DNA of 64,000 nt from contig JBAVQS010000250.1 in NCBI GenBank assembly GCA_049694275.1, positions 1 to 64,000 of the forward strand, written 5' to 3'. Position 1 is the first letter of the stretch. Each line of letters opens with the position of its first letter. The translations under genes were made by a program, and so were the position numbers. The notes beneath the pieces were generated by a model. The model was not told the origin of the DNA. It saw only the letters and a list, made by a program, of their open reading frames with translations, and did not search any database. Below are positions 41,897 through 50,292 of this stretch, in pieces. Origin of the DNA: JBAVQS01 sp049694275. Lineage in GTDB: Bacteria > Chloroflexota > Anaerolineae > UBA4142 > SHND01.

Positions 41897-42547
41897 ATGG
41901 GTCTATTAGACATCGGCACCCTCAACTGTTTCTATTTTTTCCTCCTGATGATCGGCCTCTTTTACGCCATCTTTGTCCTCGTCGCCGGAGGCCTGCACGC
42001 AATTCACCTTCCTCACATCGGCCTGCCCGATCTACACCTCGGAGGCGACATTCATCTGCCGCACGGCGGAGAGATCGCGGGAGCACACCTGGACACTGGC
42101 GGCGCCGGTGGGGGGGGCGGCGATCTATCCGGGCATGATATTCATCTCCTCTCGCTCAGCCCGATTTCCCTTGCGACGTTCGTGACGTCGTTCGGAGCCA
42201 TCGGCATCATCACCACGCAAGCCTTTGGCGCCAGCGCCGGGACAAGCCTGGTTTGGGCCGTGGTCGGTTCTGTCATTTTTGCCATCGGCTCGCATTTCCT
42301 CTTTTTCTACTTTTTTATCGCGCCCCAGGCCTCTTCGGCCGTTCGCACTGGCGCCACGATTGGCCTGACCGCTGAGGTGACAGTTCCAATTCCGGCGGAC
42401 AGCGTCGGCGAAATTGCCTATGTGGCAATGGGGGAACGGTATACGGCGACTGCGCGCTCGGCCGATCACACGGATATTCCGCGTGGCGCCACGGTGAGCA
42501 TCCAAGGCGTTGTCGGCACGGTGACGATCGTGAAACCAAAGGAATAG
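41897..42547 (+). CDS. NfeD-like membrane protein (flotillin partner)
   Basis: A 216-residue membrane protein. It has an N-terminal hydrophobic segment (YFFLLMIGLFYAIFVLVAGG), a His/Gly-rich loop, two membrane segments near residues 90-140, and a C-terminal OB-fold like that of NfeD (TGATIGLTAEVTVPIPAD; IPRGATVSIQGVVGTVTIV). NfeD-like proteins such as YuaF are co-expressed with flotillins, and the flotillin gene begins 49 nt later. A membrane-microdomain role is expected. Confidence 0.85.
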   Translation: MGLLDIGTLNCFYFFLLMIGLFYAIFVLVAGGLHAIHLPHIGLPDLHLGGDIHLPHGGEIAGAHLDTGGAGGGGGDLSGHDIHLLSLSPISLATFVTSFGAIGIITTQAFGASAGTSLVWAVVGSVIFAIGSHFLFFYFFIAPQASSAVRTGATIGLTAEVTVPIPADSVGEIAYVAMGERYTATARSADHTDIPRGATVSIQGVVGTVTIVKPKE

Positions 42548-42596
42548 CAGTTCGGCTTTTAGGTTCATACGTGATTTCATTCAAAGGAGATAGCAC

Positions 42597-44168
42597 ATGA
42601 GCGGTTATGTTATTGCAGCCATTGCAGCGTTTATCGGCCTGTTTGTCCTGTTTGTCCTGCTCATCTTTTACTCGGCCCGCTACCAAAAGGTTGGCCCGAA
42701 TGAAGCGCTCATTATCTCGGGGCGCGGCGCGGTGCGCGCCGATCCGGCCACCGGGCAAAAAGAACGGGTCGGATACCGCATCGTCAAGGGCGGCGGCACC
42801 TTTATCTGGCCCGTGGTCGAGCGCGCCGAGCGCCTCTCCCTCGAAGTCATGACGCTCGAGGTCGAGACGCCGCGCGTTTATTCCTCACAGGGCGTCGCCA
42901 TCACGGTGGACGGCATCGCTCAGGTCAAGGTCAAAAGCGACGAGGTCTCGATTGCCACGGCCGCCGAGCAGTTTCTCAGCAAGTCCACCGACGAGATCAG
43001 ACAGGTCGCCCTTCAAACCTTGGAAGGTCACCTGCGCGGCATCGTCGGCACGCTGACCGTCGAAGAGATCTATAAAGACCGCGACCGCTTTGCGCAGCGC
43101 GTCCAGGAAGTGTCCTCCGGGGACATGGCGAACATGGGCCTGAGCATCGTCTCATTCACCATCAAGGATATCAAGGACGATCAGGACTATCTAAGCTCGC
43201 TCGGCGTGGCCCGCACCGCCGAAGTCAAGCGCGATGCCGCCATCGGCCAGGCTCTCGCCTCCCGCGATGCCAAGATCAGGGCAGCCCAGGCCGAGCAGGA
43301 AGGGGAACAGGCGCGGCTTGCCGCTCAGACCAAGATTGCCGAAGCGAACAAGGACTATTCCGTCCAGAAAGCAGCCTACGACGCCGAGGTGAATCGCCAA
43401 AAAGCCTCCGCCGAACTGGCCTACCCGCTGCAGCAAAACATCTCGAACCAGCAGGTCAAGGAGGAAGAGGTCCAGGTCGAGGTCGTCGCCAAGAAAAAGG
43501 CGATCGAAGTGCAAGAGCAAGAGGTGTCGCGCCGGGTCAAGGAGCTTGAGGCAACCGTCCGTAAGCCGGCCGAAGCCGAACAGTATCGCATCCAGACCAT
43601 CGCCGACGCCAACAAATACCAGGCGATTACAACCGCCACCGGTCAGGGCGAAAGCAACCGTCAGGTCGGCCAGGGCGAAGCGGACGCGAACAAGGCCCGG
43701 GGTCTCGCCCAGGCCGACGTCATCCGCGCCCAGGGTCTCGCCGAGGCCGAAGCGAACAAGGCACGCGGTCTCGCCGAAGCCGAAGTCATCCAGGCACAGG
43801 GTCTCGCCCAGGCGGAAGCGATGAAGCGCAAGGCCGAAGCCTGGCAGCAGTACAACCAGGCCGCCATCATCCAGCAGCTCATCGAGGCCATGCCCAAGAT
43901 CGCGGCCGCGATTTCCGAGCCGCTCACGAAAACCGAGCGTATCGTCATCATCGGCAGCGGCGATGGGACCGGCGCGGGCGCCAGCAAAATCTCGGGTGAC
44001 ATCGCCAACATCATCGCCCAGGTTCCCGCTACAGTCGAAGCGCTTACCGGCGTCGATCTCATCCAGACCATCAAGAACATGCCCGGCGTCCAATCCACCC
44101 CTCCCGCCCCCGAGCCGCCCCCTGCACCGCAACCGGCGGCGCCAGGGAACGCCAAACCGGCGGAATAA
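42597..44168 (+). CDS. floT: Flotillin (SPFH/band 7 protein)
   Basis: A 523-residue flotillin with one N-terminal membrane segment (AIAAFIGLFVLFVLLIFY), an SPFH domain (SGRGAVRADPATG; DGIAQVKVKSDEV), and a long coiled coil containing several EAExxKA repeats (GLAQADVIRAQGLAEAEANKA), then a short C-terminal tail rich in Pro and Ala. It forms membrane rafts. AAGGAG precedes the ATG. Order NfeD then flotillin is the standard arrangement. Confidence 0.95.
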   Translation: MSGYVIAAIAAFIGLFVLFVLLIFYSARYQKVGPNEALIISGRGAVRADPATGQKERVGYRIVKGGGTFIWPVVERAERLSLEVMTLEVETPRVYSSQGVAITVDGIAQVKVKSDEVSIATAAEQFLSKSTDEIRQVALQTLEGHLRGIVGTLTVEEIYKDRDRFAQRVQEVSSGDMANMGLSIVSFTIKDIKDDQDYLSSLGVARTAEVKRDAAIGQALASRDAKIRAAQAEQEGEQARLAAQTKIAEANKDYSVQKAAYDAEVNRQKASAELAYPLQQNISNQQVKEEEVQVEVVAKKKAIEVQEQEVSRRVKELEATVRKPAEAEQYRIQTIADANKYQAITTATGQGESNRQVGQGEADANKARGLAQADVIRAQGLAEAEANKARGLAEAEVIQAQGLAQAEAMKRKAEAWQQYNQAAIIQQLIEAMPKIAAAISEPLTKTERIVIIGSGDGTGAGASKISGDIANIIAQVPATVEALTGVDLIQTIKNMPGVQSTPPAPEPPPAPQPAAPGNAKPAE

Positions 44169-44202
44169 AAGCAACGCAGCGGCTCATTCGATCAAGCAAA
44201 AT

Positions 44203-44276
44203 TATAGGGGCGGAGCATTTGCAAATGCGGATTCCTATCGGTCCGCGGATATATGCGCAAATGCTCCGCCCCTATA
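44203..44276. repeat. 74-bp MITE-like element with perfect 20-bp inverted ends
   Basis: tataggggcggagcatttgc (44203-44222) and its exact reverse complement (44257-44276) flank an inner palindrome gcggattcc...ggtccgc. The inner gcggat..cggtccgcggata closely matches the inner part of the element at 53821-53898, so the two belong to one family. It lies 35 nt after the flotillin stop. Confidence 0.88.
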
Positions 44277-44297
44277 GCAACTCAAAAAGCGGTGCTC

Positions 44298-44669
44298 ATG
44301 AATACAGAACAACAGGCCAAACGAGCCTACGAACTGGCAAAAGACTATCTGCTTGGGTTCAAGGAAGTCACCCCCAAATTGTTGGAAGATCATCTCCGCA
44401 CACCTGAACGGCGCACGTCGTTAGCAGGCATAGATGGGGTATATTATCGATTGCTGGAATCTGCGCAGAATGCAGGTATGGGGCCGGGCGTGATCGGCAA
44501 GGCCATTGGAGGATTAGACAATCTAAACGATGTTGCCAAGTTATTCTCGCGCATTGGAAGTGGACGGTTCTATCTTGCAAAACCAAATGAATTAAAGATT
44601 GGTAGAAAAGCATCTGCTTTTCTTGAAGAGGCCAAGCCTCAGTTGCAAACAAAAGATTCGTTCGGATAA
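44298..44669 (+). CDS. Uncharacterised 123-residue protein
   Basis: Not recognised. ATG 44298 is the first plausible start after the repeat element. It looks alpha-helical and soluble (RAYELAKDYLLGFKEVTPKLLEDHL; IGGLDNLNDVAKLFSRIGSGRF) with no signal peptide. AT content is higher than in neighbours. It sits directly before the DUF433/DUF5615 toxin-antitoxin genes and may belong to the same accessory insert. Confidence 0.6.
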   Translation: MNTEQQAKRAYELAKDYLLGFKEVTPKLLEDHLRTPERRTSLAGIDGVYYRLLESAQNAGMGPGVIGKAIGGLDNLNDVAKLFSRIGSGRFYLAKPNELKIGRKASAFLEEAKPQLQTKDSFG

Positions 44670-44702
44670 TTGGAAAAGGGCCACTGGAAAGGAAGTGTTT
44701 TT

Positions 44703-45005
44703 GTGGAAGGAAATGAAAGAGAGGTTCAGCAAACCGAATATCCGCACATCGTCAAGATGGACGGCGTCTGCGGCGGCGATGCAATTATTGAGGGAACGCG
44801 CATCGCCGTTTGGCATGTTGTCGATTACTATTACAAAGTGGGGATGTCCGTCGAAGAATTCCTGTCGGATTGGGACTATCTAAATCCTGCAGCAGTTTTC
44901 AGTGCATTGGCGTACTATCATGACCACAAAGAAGAGATCGACCAAGCACGGTACCAGAATAGTTACGAACACTGGTTAGAACATCATGCCCAGCCCATCG
45001 CGTAA
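44703..45005 (+). CDS. DUF433 antitoxin
   Basis: A 100-residue DUF433-family protein (YPHIVKMDGVCGGDAIIEGTRIAVWHVVDYY is typical, with CGGxxxIxGTR and the HVV helix). DUF433 proteins are antitoxins of DUF5615 (PIN-like) toxins. GTG 44703 has AAAGGAAG upstream and is favoured over the TTG at 44670 that abuts the preceding stop. Its stop overlaps the toxin ATG (44986), the usual coupled layout. Confidence 0.82.
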   Translation: MEGNEREVQQTEYPHIVKMDGVCGGDAIIEGTRIAVWHVVDYYYKVGMSVEEFLSDWDYLNPAAVFSALAYYHDHKEEIDQARYQNSYEHWLEHHAQPIA

Positions 45006-45354
45006 CACGCCGAAACTCCATTTGAACGAACATTTGTCGCCGCGCCTCGCTCAGCAACTGCGAAGACATGGGTTCGACGTGACATCAACACTAGAATCGA
45101 ATTTGGTCTCGAAAAGCGACCCTGAGCAATTAGAGTTTTGCTGCGCGGAAAGTCGCGCGATCCTGACGTTCAACGTAGACGATTTTGCCGGCTTGCATGA
45201 GGAATATAAGGCCGCGGAGAAAGAGCATTGGGGAATCATTCTCTCCACGCGTGAGCCGATCGGTGTATTACTGCATCGTTTGCTACGTTTGTTGAATAGT
45301 CTTACCGCCGACGAATTGAAAAACCAGATTCGCTGGTTGAACGAATTCAAGTAG
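44986..45354 (+). CDS. DUF5615 PIN-like toxin
   Basis: A 122-residue DUF5615 (PIN-like) protein. It begins KLHLNEHLSPRLAQQLRRHGFDV, an N-terminal strand that normally reads D-E/N at the PIN acidic position; here it is NE. ILTFNVDDFAGLH holds the acidic pair. It overlaps the DUF433 gene, forming a type II toxin-antitoxin pair in which the toxin is a presumed RNase. The missing first Asp (LDE to LNE) may reduce activity. Confidence 0.85.
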   Translation: MPSPSRNTPKLHLNEHLSPRLAQQLRRHGFDVTSTLESNLVSKSDPEQLEFCCAESRAILTFNVDDFAGLHEEYKAAEKEHWGIILSTREPIGVLLHRLLRLLNSLTADELKNQIRWLNEFK

Positions 45355-45358
45355 ATCT

Positions 45359-45525
45359 ATGGCTCAAGCGAATTTCGATTACGACGAAACAAGCGATACG
45401 CTTTATGTGTCGTTTGCGCCTGGCGAAAATGCGACTGGCATTCGCTGAGGTTATCCCGATTGCCTCCGTTGAAACCGCAATGCCCAAAGCCGCCTAGCAT
45501 TTTCCGTTTGAACCAGAGGCATGGA
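45359..45525 (+). pseudogene. Decayed DUF2283-type gene remnant
   Basis: ATG at 45359 opens MAQANFDYDETSDTLYVSFA, the DUF2283 start (YDxxSDxLYV), but the frame stops at TGA 45446-45448 after 29 codons. Another frame continues as EVIPIASVETAMP, a TAG, and HFPFEPEAWN, which looks like the end of a small antitoxin-type protein. The piece thus contains fragments of one or two broken genes between intact neighbours. Confidence 0.6.
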
Positions 45526-45852
45526 ATGAACATTGTGACAAGTAGCGACCCCCGAATTAGTAGGCTTCAAGTCACAAAGGAAAAAATCATCGCACAACTT
45601 ACCGACGGGCGCACCATTAGCGTACCGCTCGCCTGGTCCTGGCGTTTATCAGAGGCAGCGCCCAAACAGCGCAACAAATTCGAGATAATGGGAAATGGTC
45701 AGGGAGTCCATTGGCCTGACCTGGACGAGGATATCAGCGCGTGGGGAATGCTCTATGGAATACCAGCCCATCGTCCTAATCGCGCAGCCCAGCCTCGGCG
45801 CCACAAGGCAGCAAACACGACACGGCGTACCAAAATGACAACACAAGACTGA
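45526..45852 (+). CDS. DUF2442 protein
   Basis: A 108-residue DUF2442 protein (SSDPRISRLQVTKEKIIAQL; LADGRTISVPLAWSWRL-like core; DLDEDISAWGML). DUF2442 proteins are small, usually found near toxin-antitoxin or DUF4160 genes, with unproven function. ATG 45526 overlaps the end of the decayed remnant. The C-terminal tail (RAAQPRRHKAANTTRRTK) is basic. It completes a small toxin-antitoxin-type cluster at 44.7-45.9 kb. Confidence 0.85.
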   Translation: MNIVTSSDPRISRLQVTKEKIIAQLTDGRTISVPLAWSWRLSEAAPKQRNKFEIMGNGQGVHWPDLDEDISAWGMLYGIPAHRPNRAAQPRRHKAANTTRRTKMTTQD

Positions 45853-45942
45853 TCATCAATTGCAAAGACAAAATCCATGAACTTTTACGCCCTTGGCGCT
45901 CTTGGCAGTTCAATCTTTTGCATCGGCTAGAGAAACCTTCTC

Positions 45943-47097
45943 GTGTTCTATTCTAAATTCCGACCAGTTTTTCTTTTATCCCTAGTCCTTCTCCTCATCG
46001 CCGGCGCGGGCCTCGCCCTCTATGCCTGGCTACAACCCGCCCCGCCCCCATCCACAGTCACCCTCACCCGCGGCAATATTCGCGCCACGGTGAACGCTAA
46101 TGCCCGCGTCCAGGCGGCTCGCACCGCGCGCCTCGCCTTTCCCGTTTCGGGCTTGATTGCCCGTGTCCTCGTTCAGGAAGGCGACACGGTCAAGGCCGGC
46201 GACGCGCTTGCCGAGCTCAAGCCCGACGAGTTTGACCGCCGGGTCCGCCAGTACGAGCTGGCGCTCCAGTCGCGGCAGCTCGACCTGGCGCGCGCACAGG
46301 CCGCGCCCCGGAAAGAGGACCTCGACATTGCGCGGGCGAGTCTCAAAAAGGCCGCGCTCGCGTTGAGTCTGGCAGAGGACACCGCCAAAAAGAATCCCTC
46401 TACATCGAATAATGCTGCACGTGACGCCGCGCAAGCAGACTATGATATTGCTCAAGCGAATCTCGACCGGCTGACGCGCGGGCCAACGGCCCAAGAGGTG
46501 CAAGCCTACCAGCTCGCCGTTGCCAACGCACAGATCGATCTCGACAATGCACGGGCTGCCCGCGACCAGACCGTGCTCCTTGCCCCTTACGATGGCGTCG
46601 TGACAGATGTGAACGCCCAACCGGGCGAGTTGATCGGCGGATATACCCCCTTGATCGGCATGGCGGATACGAGCAGGTTGGAGCTGCTTGCCGACATCGA
46701 CGAAATTGACATTGGCAGCGTGGCTGCGGGACAAAATGTCGAGATCCATCTGGACGCCTTTCCCGGTCAAACGACAATAGGCAAGGTGGCCCAGGTCTTT
46801 CCCGCCGCCTCAAGTGAACGCGGCGCGATGGTCTACCGCGCGCGCATCTCGCTGGACCCTGGCCTGCCAGGGATGCGGCCGGGCATGGGAGCAACCATCC
46901 GCATCGCGACGGTGGAGAAAGAAGGGGTATGGCTCTTGCCCTCGCGCGCCATCAAGAATGCAGGGGCCCAAAAGATAGTCACCGGCCTCATCGCCGGCGC
47001 ACGGCGCGACCTTGTCGTCCAGACTGGTCTGTCGGACGGCAGCCAGACCGAAATTCTCAGCGGAATCGACCCAGAGATACCGGTCATCGTCGAGTAA
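45943..47097 (+). CDS. HlyD-family periplasmic adaptor (orphan)
   Basis: A 384-residue membrane-fusion protein with an N-terminal anchor (FLLSLVLLLIAGAGLALYAWL), a lipoyl domain (ARVLVQEGDTVKAGDALAEL), a coiled coil (about residues 100-200), the second lipoyl half (LLAPYDGVVTDVNAQPGELI), and a barrel. It normally works with an ABC or MacB-type exporter, but none is adjacent; a LysM/M23 lipoprotein follows. GTG 45943 is the only start that includes the anchor. Confidence 0.9.
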   Translation: MFYSKFRPVFLLSLVLLLIAGAGLALYAWLQPAPPPSTVTLTRGNIRATVNANARVQAARTARLAFPVSGLIARVLVQEGDTVKAGDALAELKPDEFDRRVRQYELALQSRQLDLARAQAAPRKEDLDIARASLKKAALALSLAEDTAKKNPSTSNNAARDAAQADYDIAQANLDRLTRGPTAQEVQAYQLAVANAQIDLDNARAARDQTVLLAPYDGVVTDVNAQPGELIGGYTPLIGMADTSRLELLADIDEIDIGSVAAGQNVEIHLDAFPGQTTIGKVAQVFPAASSERGAMVYRARISLDPGLPGMRPGMGATIRIATVEKEGVWLLPSRAIKNAGAQKIVTGLIAGARRDLVVQTGLSDGSQTEILSGIDPEIPVIVE

Positions 47098-47104
47098 TTT
47101 GAAC

Positions 47105-47132
47105 TTGCCTCCCCTCAAGAACATGGTAGAAT
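47105..47132 (+). promoter_or_regulatory. Promoter of the LysM/M23 lipoprotein gene
   Basis: TTGCCT (47105-47110), 16-nt spacer, extended -10 TGG-TAGAAT (47127-47132). The ATG at 47152 follows 19 nt later without a clear Shine-Dalgarno. The same TGGTAGAATAG string precedes the UbiB gene at 61. Confidence 0.45.
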
Positions 47133-47151
47133 AGCGCCACGCGATTGTTCC

Positions 47152-48648
47152 ATGCGCAACCCACTCGCTTTTCTCTTGCTATTGGCGCTCGTCCTCACCG
47201 CTTGCAGCGCCGCCCCATCAACGTCCACCCCAGAGCCTGCGCCTTCGGGATTTGTCGGCCCACTCCGGCCTACAAGTATTCCGCCGGCGCAGAATATGGC
47301 ATTGCCGGCGGCCGAGCCCTCGCCAACGCCCACCTTTGCCCCCGCCTTTGACGAATACAAGGTCCGGCGCGGGGATACGCTGGGTGGAATCGCCATCCGC
47401 TACAACCTGAACATTGACGACATTATGCAGTTGAACGGGATGACCAACCCAAACTCGCTGCAAATCGGCCAGGTCCTTCGCATTCCCATCAGCGTAGATA
47501 AGGTTGCACCGGCTGACCACCTCATTCCCGACAGCGAACTGGTGTATGGCACTGCATATGCAAATTTTGACGTGAACGCCGTCGCACAAAAGTATGGCGG
47601 CTACCTCGTCGGCTACCACGAGCGCGTGGAAGGAACGATGATGACCGGACCGCAGATCATCCAGCTCGTCTCGGAGCGGTTCAGCGTCGGCCCGCGCGTC
47701 CTGCTCGCCATCCTCGAAATGCAAGGAGGCTGGGTGACGTCGAACGCGCTCAGTCAGCAGCAAATCGATTACCCGATGGGGCACGTCGATGGGGTTCGCA
47801 CCGGCCTCTACAAACAGGCCTTCTGGATGGCCAACATATTGAACGCCGGTTATTATGGCATTCTGGATGGCAGCCAGCCCATCATCACCTTTGGCGACCG
47901 CCGCAAGGCGCGCTTTGCGCAAGCCATCAACCCCGGCGCCGCCGCAATTCAGAACGCGTTTGCCGCCGACTCCACCTACGATAGCTGGTTGTCCAAGCTC
48001 GGGCCAAACGGTTTTCTGGGGACCTATCAAAAGCTCTTTGGCGATCCGAACACGTATTCGAAAGACCCGGTAATTCCTCCCGGCCTCAAGCAACCTACCC
48101 TGCGCTTACCGTTCCCTGATGGACACTTTTGGTATCTGACCGGCGGTCCCCATGCCGGATGGGTCGATGGAAGTGCCTGGGCCGCGCTCGATTTCACTCC
48201 CAAAGACCAGGCGGGCTCATGCTGGCCTTCTGCAGACTGGGCCATCGCCGCCGCGCCGGGCAAGATTGTACAAGCCGAAAAGGGACGGGTGCTAGAGAAC
48301 CTGAGCGGGACCGATTTTGCCGGCAACGGCTGGACCCTCATGTACATGCATATGGCGAGCCAGGACCGGGTGACAGTGGGCACAGTCGTGAACACGGGCG
48401 ACCAGATCGGCCACCCCTCGTGCGAAGGGGGCGCGGCCGAAACGAGCCACCTTCACTTTGCGCGGCTCTATAACGGCCAGTGGATTCCGGCCGGCGACCC
48501 GCAAATCCCCATGGTCGTCTCAGGCTGGGTCACCCAATCTGCCCCGCAGGAATATGATGGACGCCTTGTGCGCGGCAGCGAGGTTCGCGAGGCAGACAAC
48601 GCCCAGGTTCCCGACAAGAACGGCATCATCGCGGATGGCGGCAAGTAG
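47152..48648 (+). CDS. LysM - M23 peptidase-like lipoprotein
   Basis: A 498-residue lipoprotein (lipobox LTAC) with a PT-rich linker, a LysM peptidoglycan-binding domain (about residues 63-112: YKVRRGDTLGGIAIRYNLNID), an uncharacterised helical middle, and a C-terminal M23-type domain (from about 325: DWAIAAAPGKIVQAEKG; ETSHLHFARL). HLHF is the family's His pair. The usual upstream HxxxD site is unclear (LDFTPKDQ), so it may be a non-catalytic activator. It likely acts in cell-wall remodelling. Confidence 0.85.
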   Translation: MRNPLAFLLLLALVLTACSAAPSTSTPEPAPSGFVGPLRPTSIPPAQNMALPAAEPSPTPTFAPAFDEYKVRRGDTLGGIAIRYNLNIDDIMQLNGMTNPNSLQIGQVLRIPISVDKVAPADHLIPDSELVYGTAYANFDVNAVAQKYGGYLVGYHERVEGTMMTGPQIIQLVSERFSVGPRVLLAILEMQGGWVTSNALSQQQIDYPMGHVDGVRTGLYKQAFWMANILNAGYYGILDGSQPIITFGDRRKARFAQAINPGAAAIQNAFAADSTYDSWLSKLGPNGFLGTYQKLFGDPNTYSKDPVIPPGLKQPTLRLPFPDGHFWYLTGGPHAGWVDGSAWAALDFTPKDQAGSCWPSADWAIAAAPGKIVQAEKGRVLENLSGTDFAGNGWTLMYMHMASQDRVTVGTVVNTGDQIGHPSCEGGAAETSHLHFARLYNGQWIPAGDPQIPMVVSGWVTQSAPQEYDGRLVRGSEVREADNAQVPDKNGIIADGGK

Positions 48649-48689
48649 AGCGCCCAAGGGTTTCCCGAACGCGCTGCATGTTTTGGTTG

Positions 48690-48728
48690 AAAACAAGAAT
48701 CGGGCCGCTCTGGCCCGATTCTTGTTTT
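48690..48728. terminator. Bidirectional intrinsic terminator
   Basis: aaaacaagaatcgggcc and ggcccgattcttgtttt pair perfectly over 17 bp around gctct. The outer A/T runs provide U tracts in both directions. It serves the LysM/M23 gene on the plus strand and the globin-Rieske gene on the minus strand, which are convergent here. Confidence 0.92.
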
Positions 48729-48729
48729 C

Positions 48730-50094
48730 TCAATCCTTCTTTTCGACTCGGCCGATACCGTTCTCGACCACCACCCGGTGCGTCACGAGCGGTTTGGTCG
48801 CCGGTCCTCGTTTGACCTGACCGGTCGCTACATCAAACCGACTGCCGTGCATCGCACAGGTGATTACCGGCCCATCCAGGTCCCCATCATCCAGCGCCGC
48901 GCCGCGATGCGTGCATTCGTTCACCGTCGCAAAGAACGTCCCGCCGACGTTATACACCACCACCGCCTCCTGGCCCAGCTGGACCACCTTGGTCTGGCCT
49001 GGCTCGACCTGGCTTGCGCGAAATTCGTTCTCCTTGAGCGGCGCGTCCGTAGGGACGGAGGCCATTGCAGCCGGCGCAGGCGCCGCGGCGATAGGCGCTG
49101 CAGGCGATACAGCAGAAAGGTCCGGCAGCAGAATGTGCAGACGCCCCTCTTCATTCTCCACCGGGAAAGTATCGAGGCAGGCATTCGGATCAGCCAAGAG
49201 TTGCCCGGTCATCACATTGTACTGAAATCCGTGCCAGGGACAGGTCAGCGTATTTCCATCAAGCGTTCCGGTCGCCACCGGCCCCCCGCGGTGCAGGCAC
49301 TTGTTCCGCAGGGCGTAAAACTGCCCATTGTGGTGAAAAATGCCAATCGACATCCCTTCGATGGTTACGACCTTGCGCTCCCCTTCCGGGATCTCATCCA
49401 CCTGCGCCACCGGCATACGCTTGCGTGGCACGACCATCCCTTTGTCATGCTCCAGATGGTACGCCTCTTCCGAGAGCCGGTTGACTTCCGTCTCAAGCGC
49501 CTTGTCCTCGGGCAGAATTGGATCAAAATCCTCCGCCTCGCGCTCGTGCCCGTATGCCCGCGCCAGGAGCTCGAGAACGATCATCAACAACTTGTTCCAC
49601 GCCTCAATCGCGCACAGTTCAAAATCCTCGTCCACGTGGCGCAGCTCTGTCGTCAGCGCCATCGTGATGGCATGCGCCATAAACCCAACCTGGCCGATCA
49701 CATACCGCTCGGCGATATAGATTCGTGGATCCGCCCCGCGCGAGGTGTGCGCCCGCCCGACATAATCGAGATAGGTCGCATACTCGTCGTCAAAGATCGC
49801 GTCGGCAGTGCGCAGCCAGAAATTTGCCTGGTGTCGCATCCGCATCTCTAAATATTCCTGGTCGATCGAGCCGTCTTTTTTGATAAAGAACTTGCGCGTC
49901 GGCGGATAGCGCAACAGGTGGGCATAGAATTTATCAATGATCTCCGGCAAATGTTTCTCGATGATCGGCTTGGTCCGACGGATAAATTGCACATCCTGCT
50001 CACTAAAATCGACAAACTGGGCCATGTACTTGAAATACCGCCCTGAATCGGGCGAGCCCTGGATGGAAGCGCCCTCGTGCAAAGGTTTCAGCAT
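48730..50094 (-). CDS. Protoglobin - Rieske - Rieske fusion protein
   Basis: A 454-residue protein. Residues 18-185 match the protoglobin/globin-coupled-sensor fold, with the likely haem proximal His H116 in YVGRAHTSRGADPRIYIAERY. Then come two Rieske [2Fe-2S] domains: C266/H268/C285/H288 (CLHRG...CPWHGF) and, after an Ala/Pro-rich linker (329-348), C394/H396/C413/H416 (CTHRG...CAMHGS). No signal or transmembrane segment. ATG 50094 has GGAG upstream; the frame to 50763 overlaps the M4 gene. The mix of an O2/NO-binding haem and two iron-sulfur centres suggests a gas-responsive redox enzyme (inferred). I know no characterised example. Confidence 0.88.
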   Translation of the reverse strand: MLKPLHEGASIQGSPDSGRYFKYMAQFVDFSEQDVQFIRRTKPIIEKHLPEIIDKFYAHLLRYPPTRKFFIKKDGSIDQEYLEMRMRHQANFWLRTADAIFDDEYATYLDYVGRAHTSRGADPRIYIAERYVIGQVGFMAHAITMALTTELRHVDEDFELCAIEAWNKLLMIVLELLARAYGHEREAEDFDPILPEDKALETEVNRLSEEAYHLEHDKGMVVPRKRMPVAQVDEIPEGERKVVTIEGMSIGIFHHNGQFYALRNKCLHRGGPVATGTLDGNTLTCPWHGFQYNVMTGQLLADPNACLDTFPVENEEGRLHILLPDLSAVSPAAPIAAAPAPAAMASVPTDAPLKENEFRASQVEPGQTKVVQLGQEAVVVYNVGGTFFATVNECTHRGAALDDGDLDGPVITCAMHGSRFDVATGQVKRGPATKPLVTHRVVVENGIGRVEKKD

Positions 50095-50167
50095 CCTTTT
50101 TTCTCCTGTCATCACAAAATCGGGGTTGGGGGTATCGGGCTGCGTGGGAGTATGTGTACCTGGCGCG

Positions 50168-50196
50168 ATTGTATTAGAAACAGCGAACCGTGTCAA
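50168..50196 (-). promoter_or_regulatory. Promoter of the globin-Rieske gene
   Basis: On the minus strand TTGACA (50191-50196) and TACAAT (50168-50173), 17-nt spacer, near-consensus. A leader of about 70 nt ends with an AGGAG site before ATG 50094. Confidence 0.8.
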
Positions 50197-50223
50197 TGCG
50201 GAGTGATTTGCATTCAGGCGGCC

Positions 50224-50253
50224 TTGACACATAACAATCATGTATGAGACAAT
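50224..50253 (+). promoter_or_regulatory. Candidate promoter of the M4 peptidase gene
   Basis: TTGACA (50224-50229), 18-nt spacer, GACAAT (50248-50253), about 33 nt of leader with gcgggag before ATG 50293. It lies back to back with the globin-Rieske promoter in a 198-bp divergent gap. Confidence 0.5.
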
Positions 50254-50292
50254 AGGAACCGTCCTAGGGAACAAGAGCAGCGGGAGCACAAG

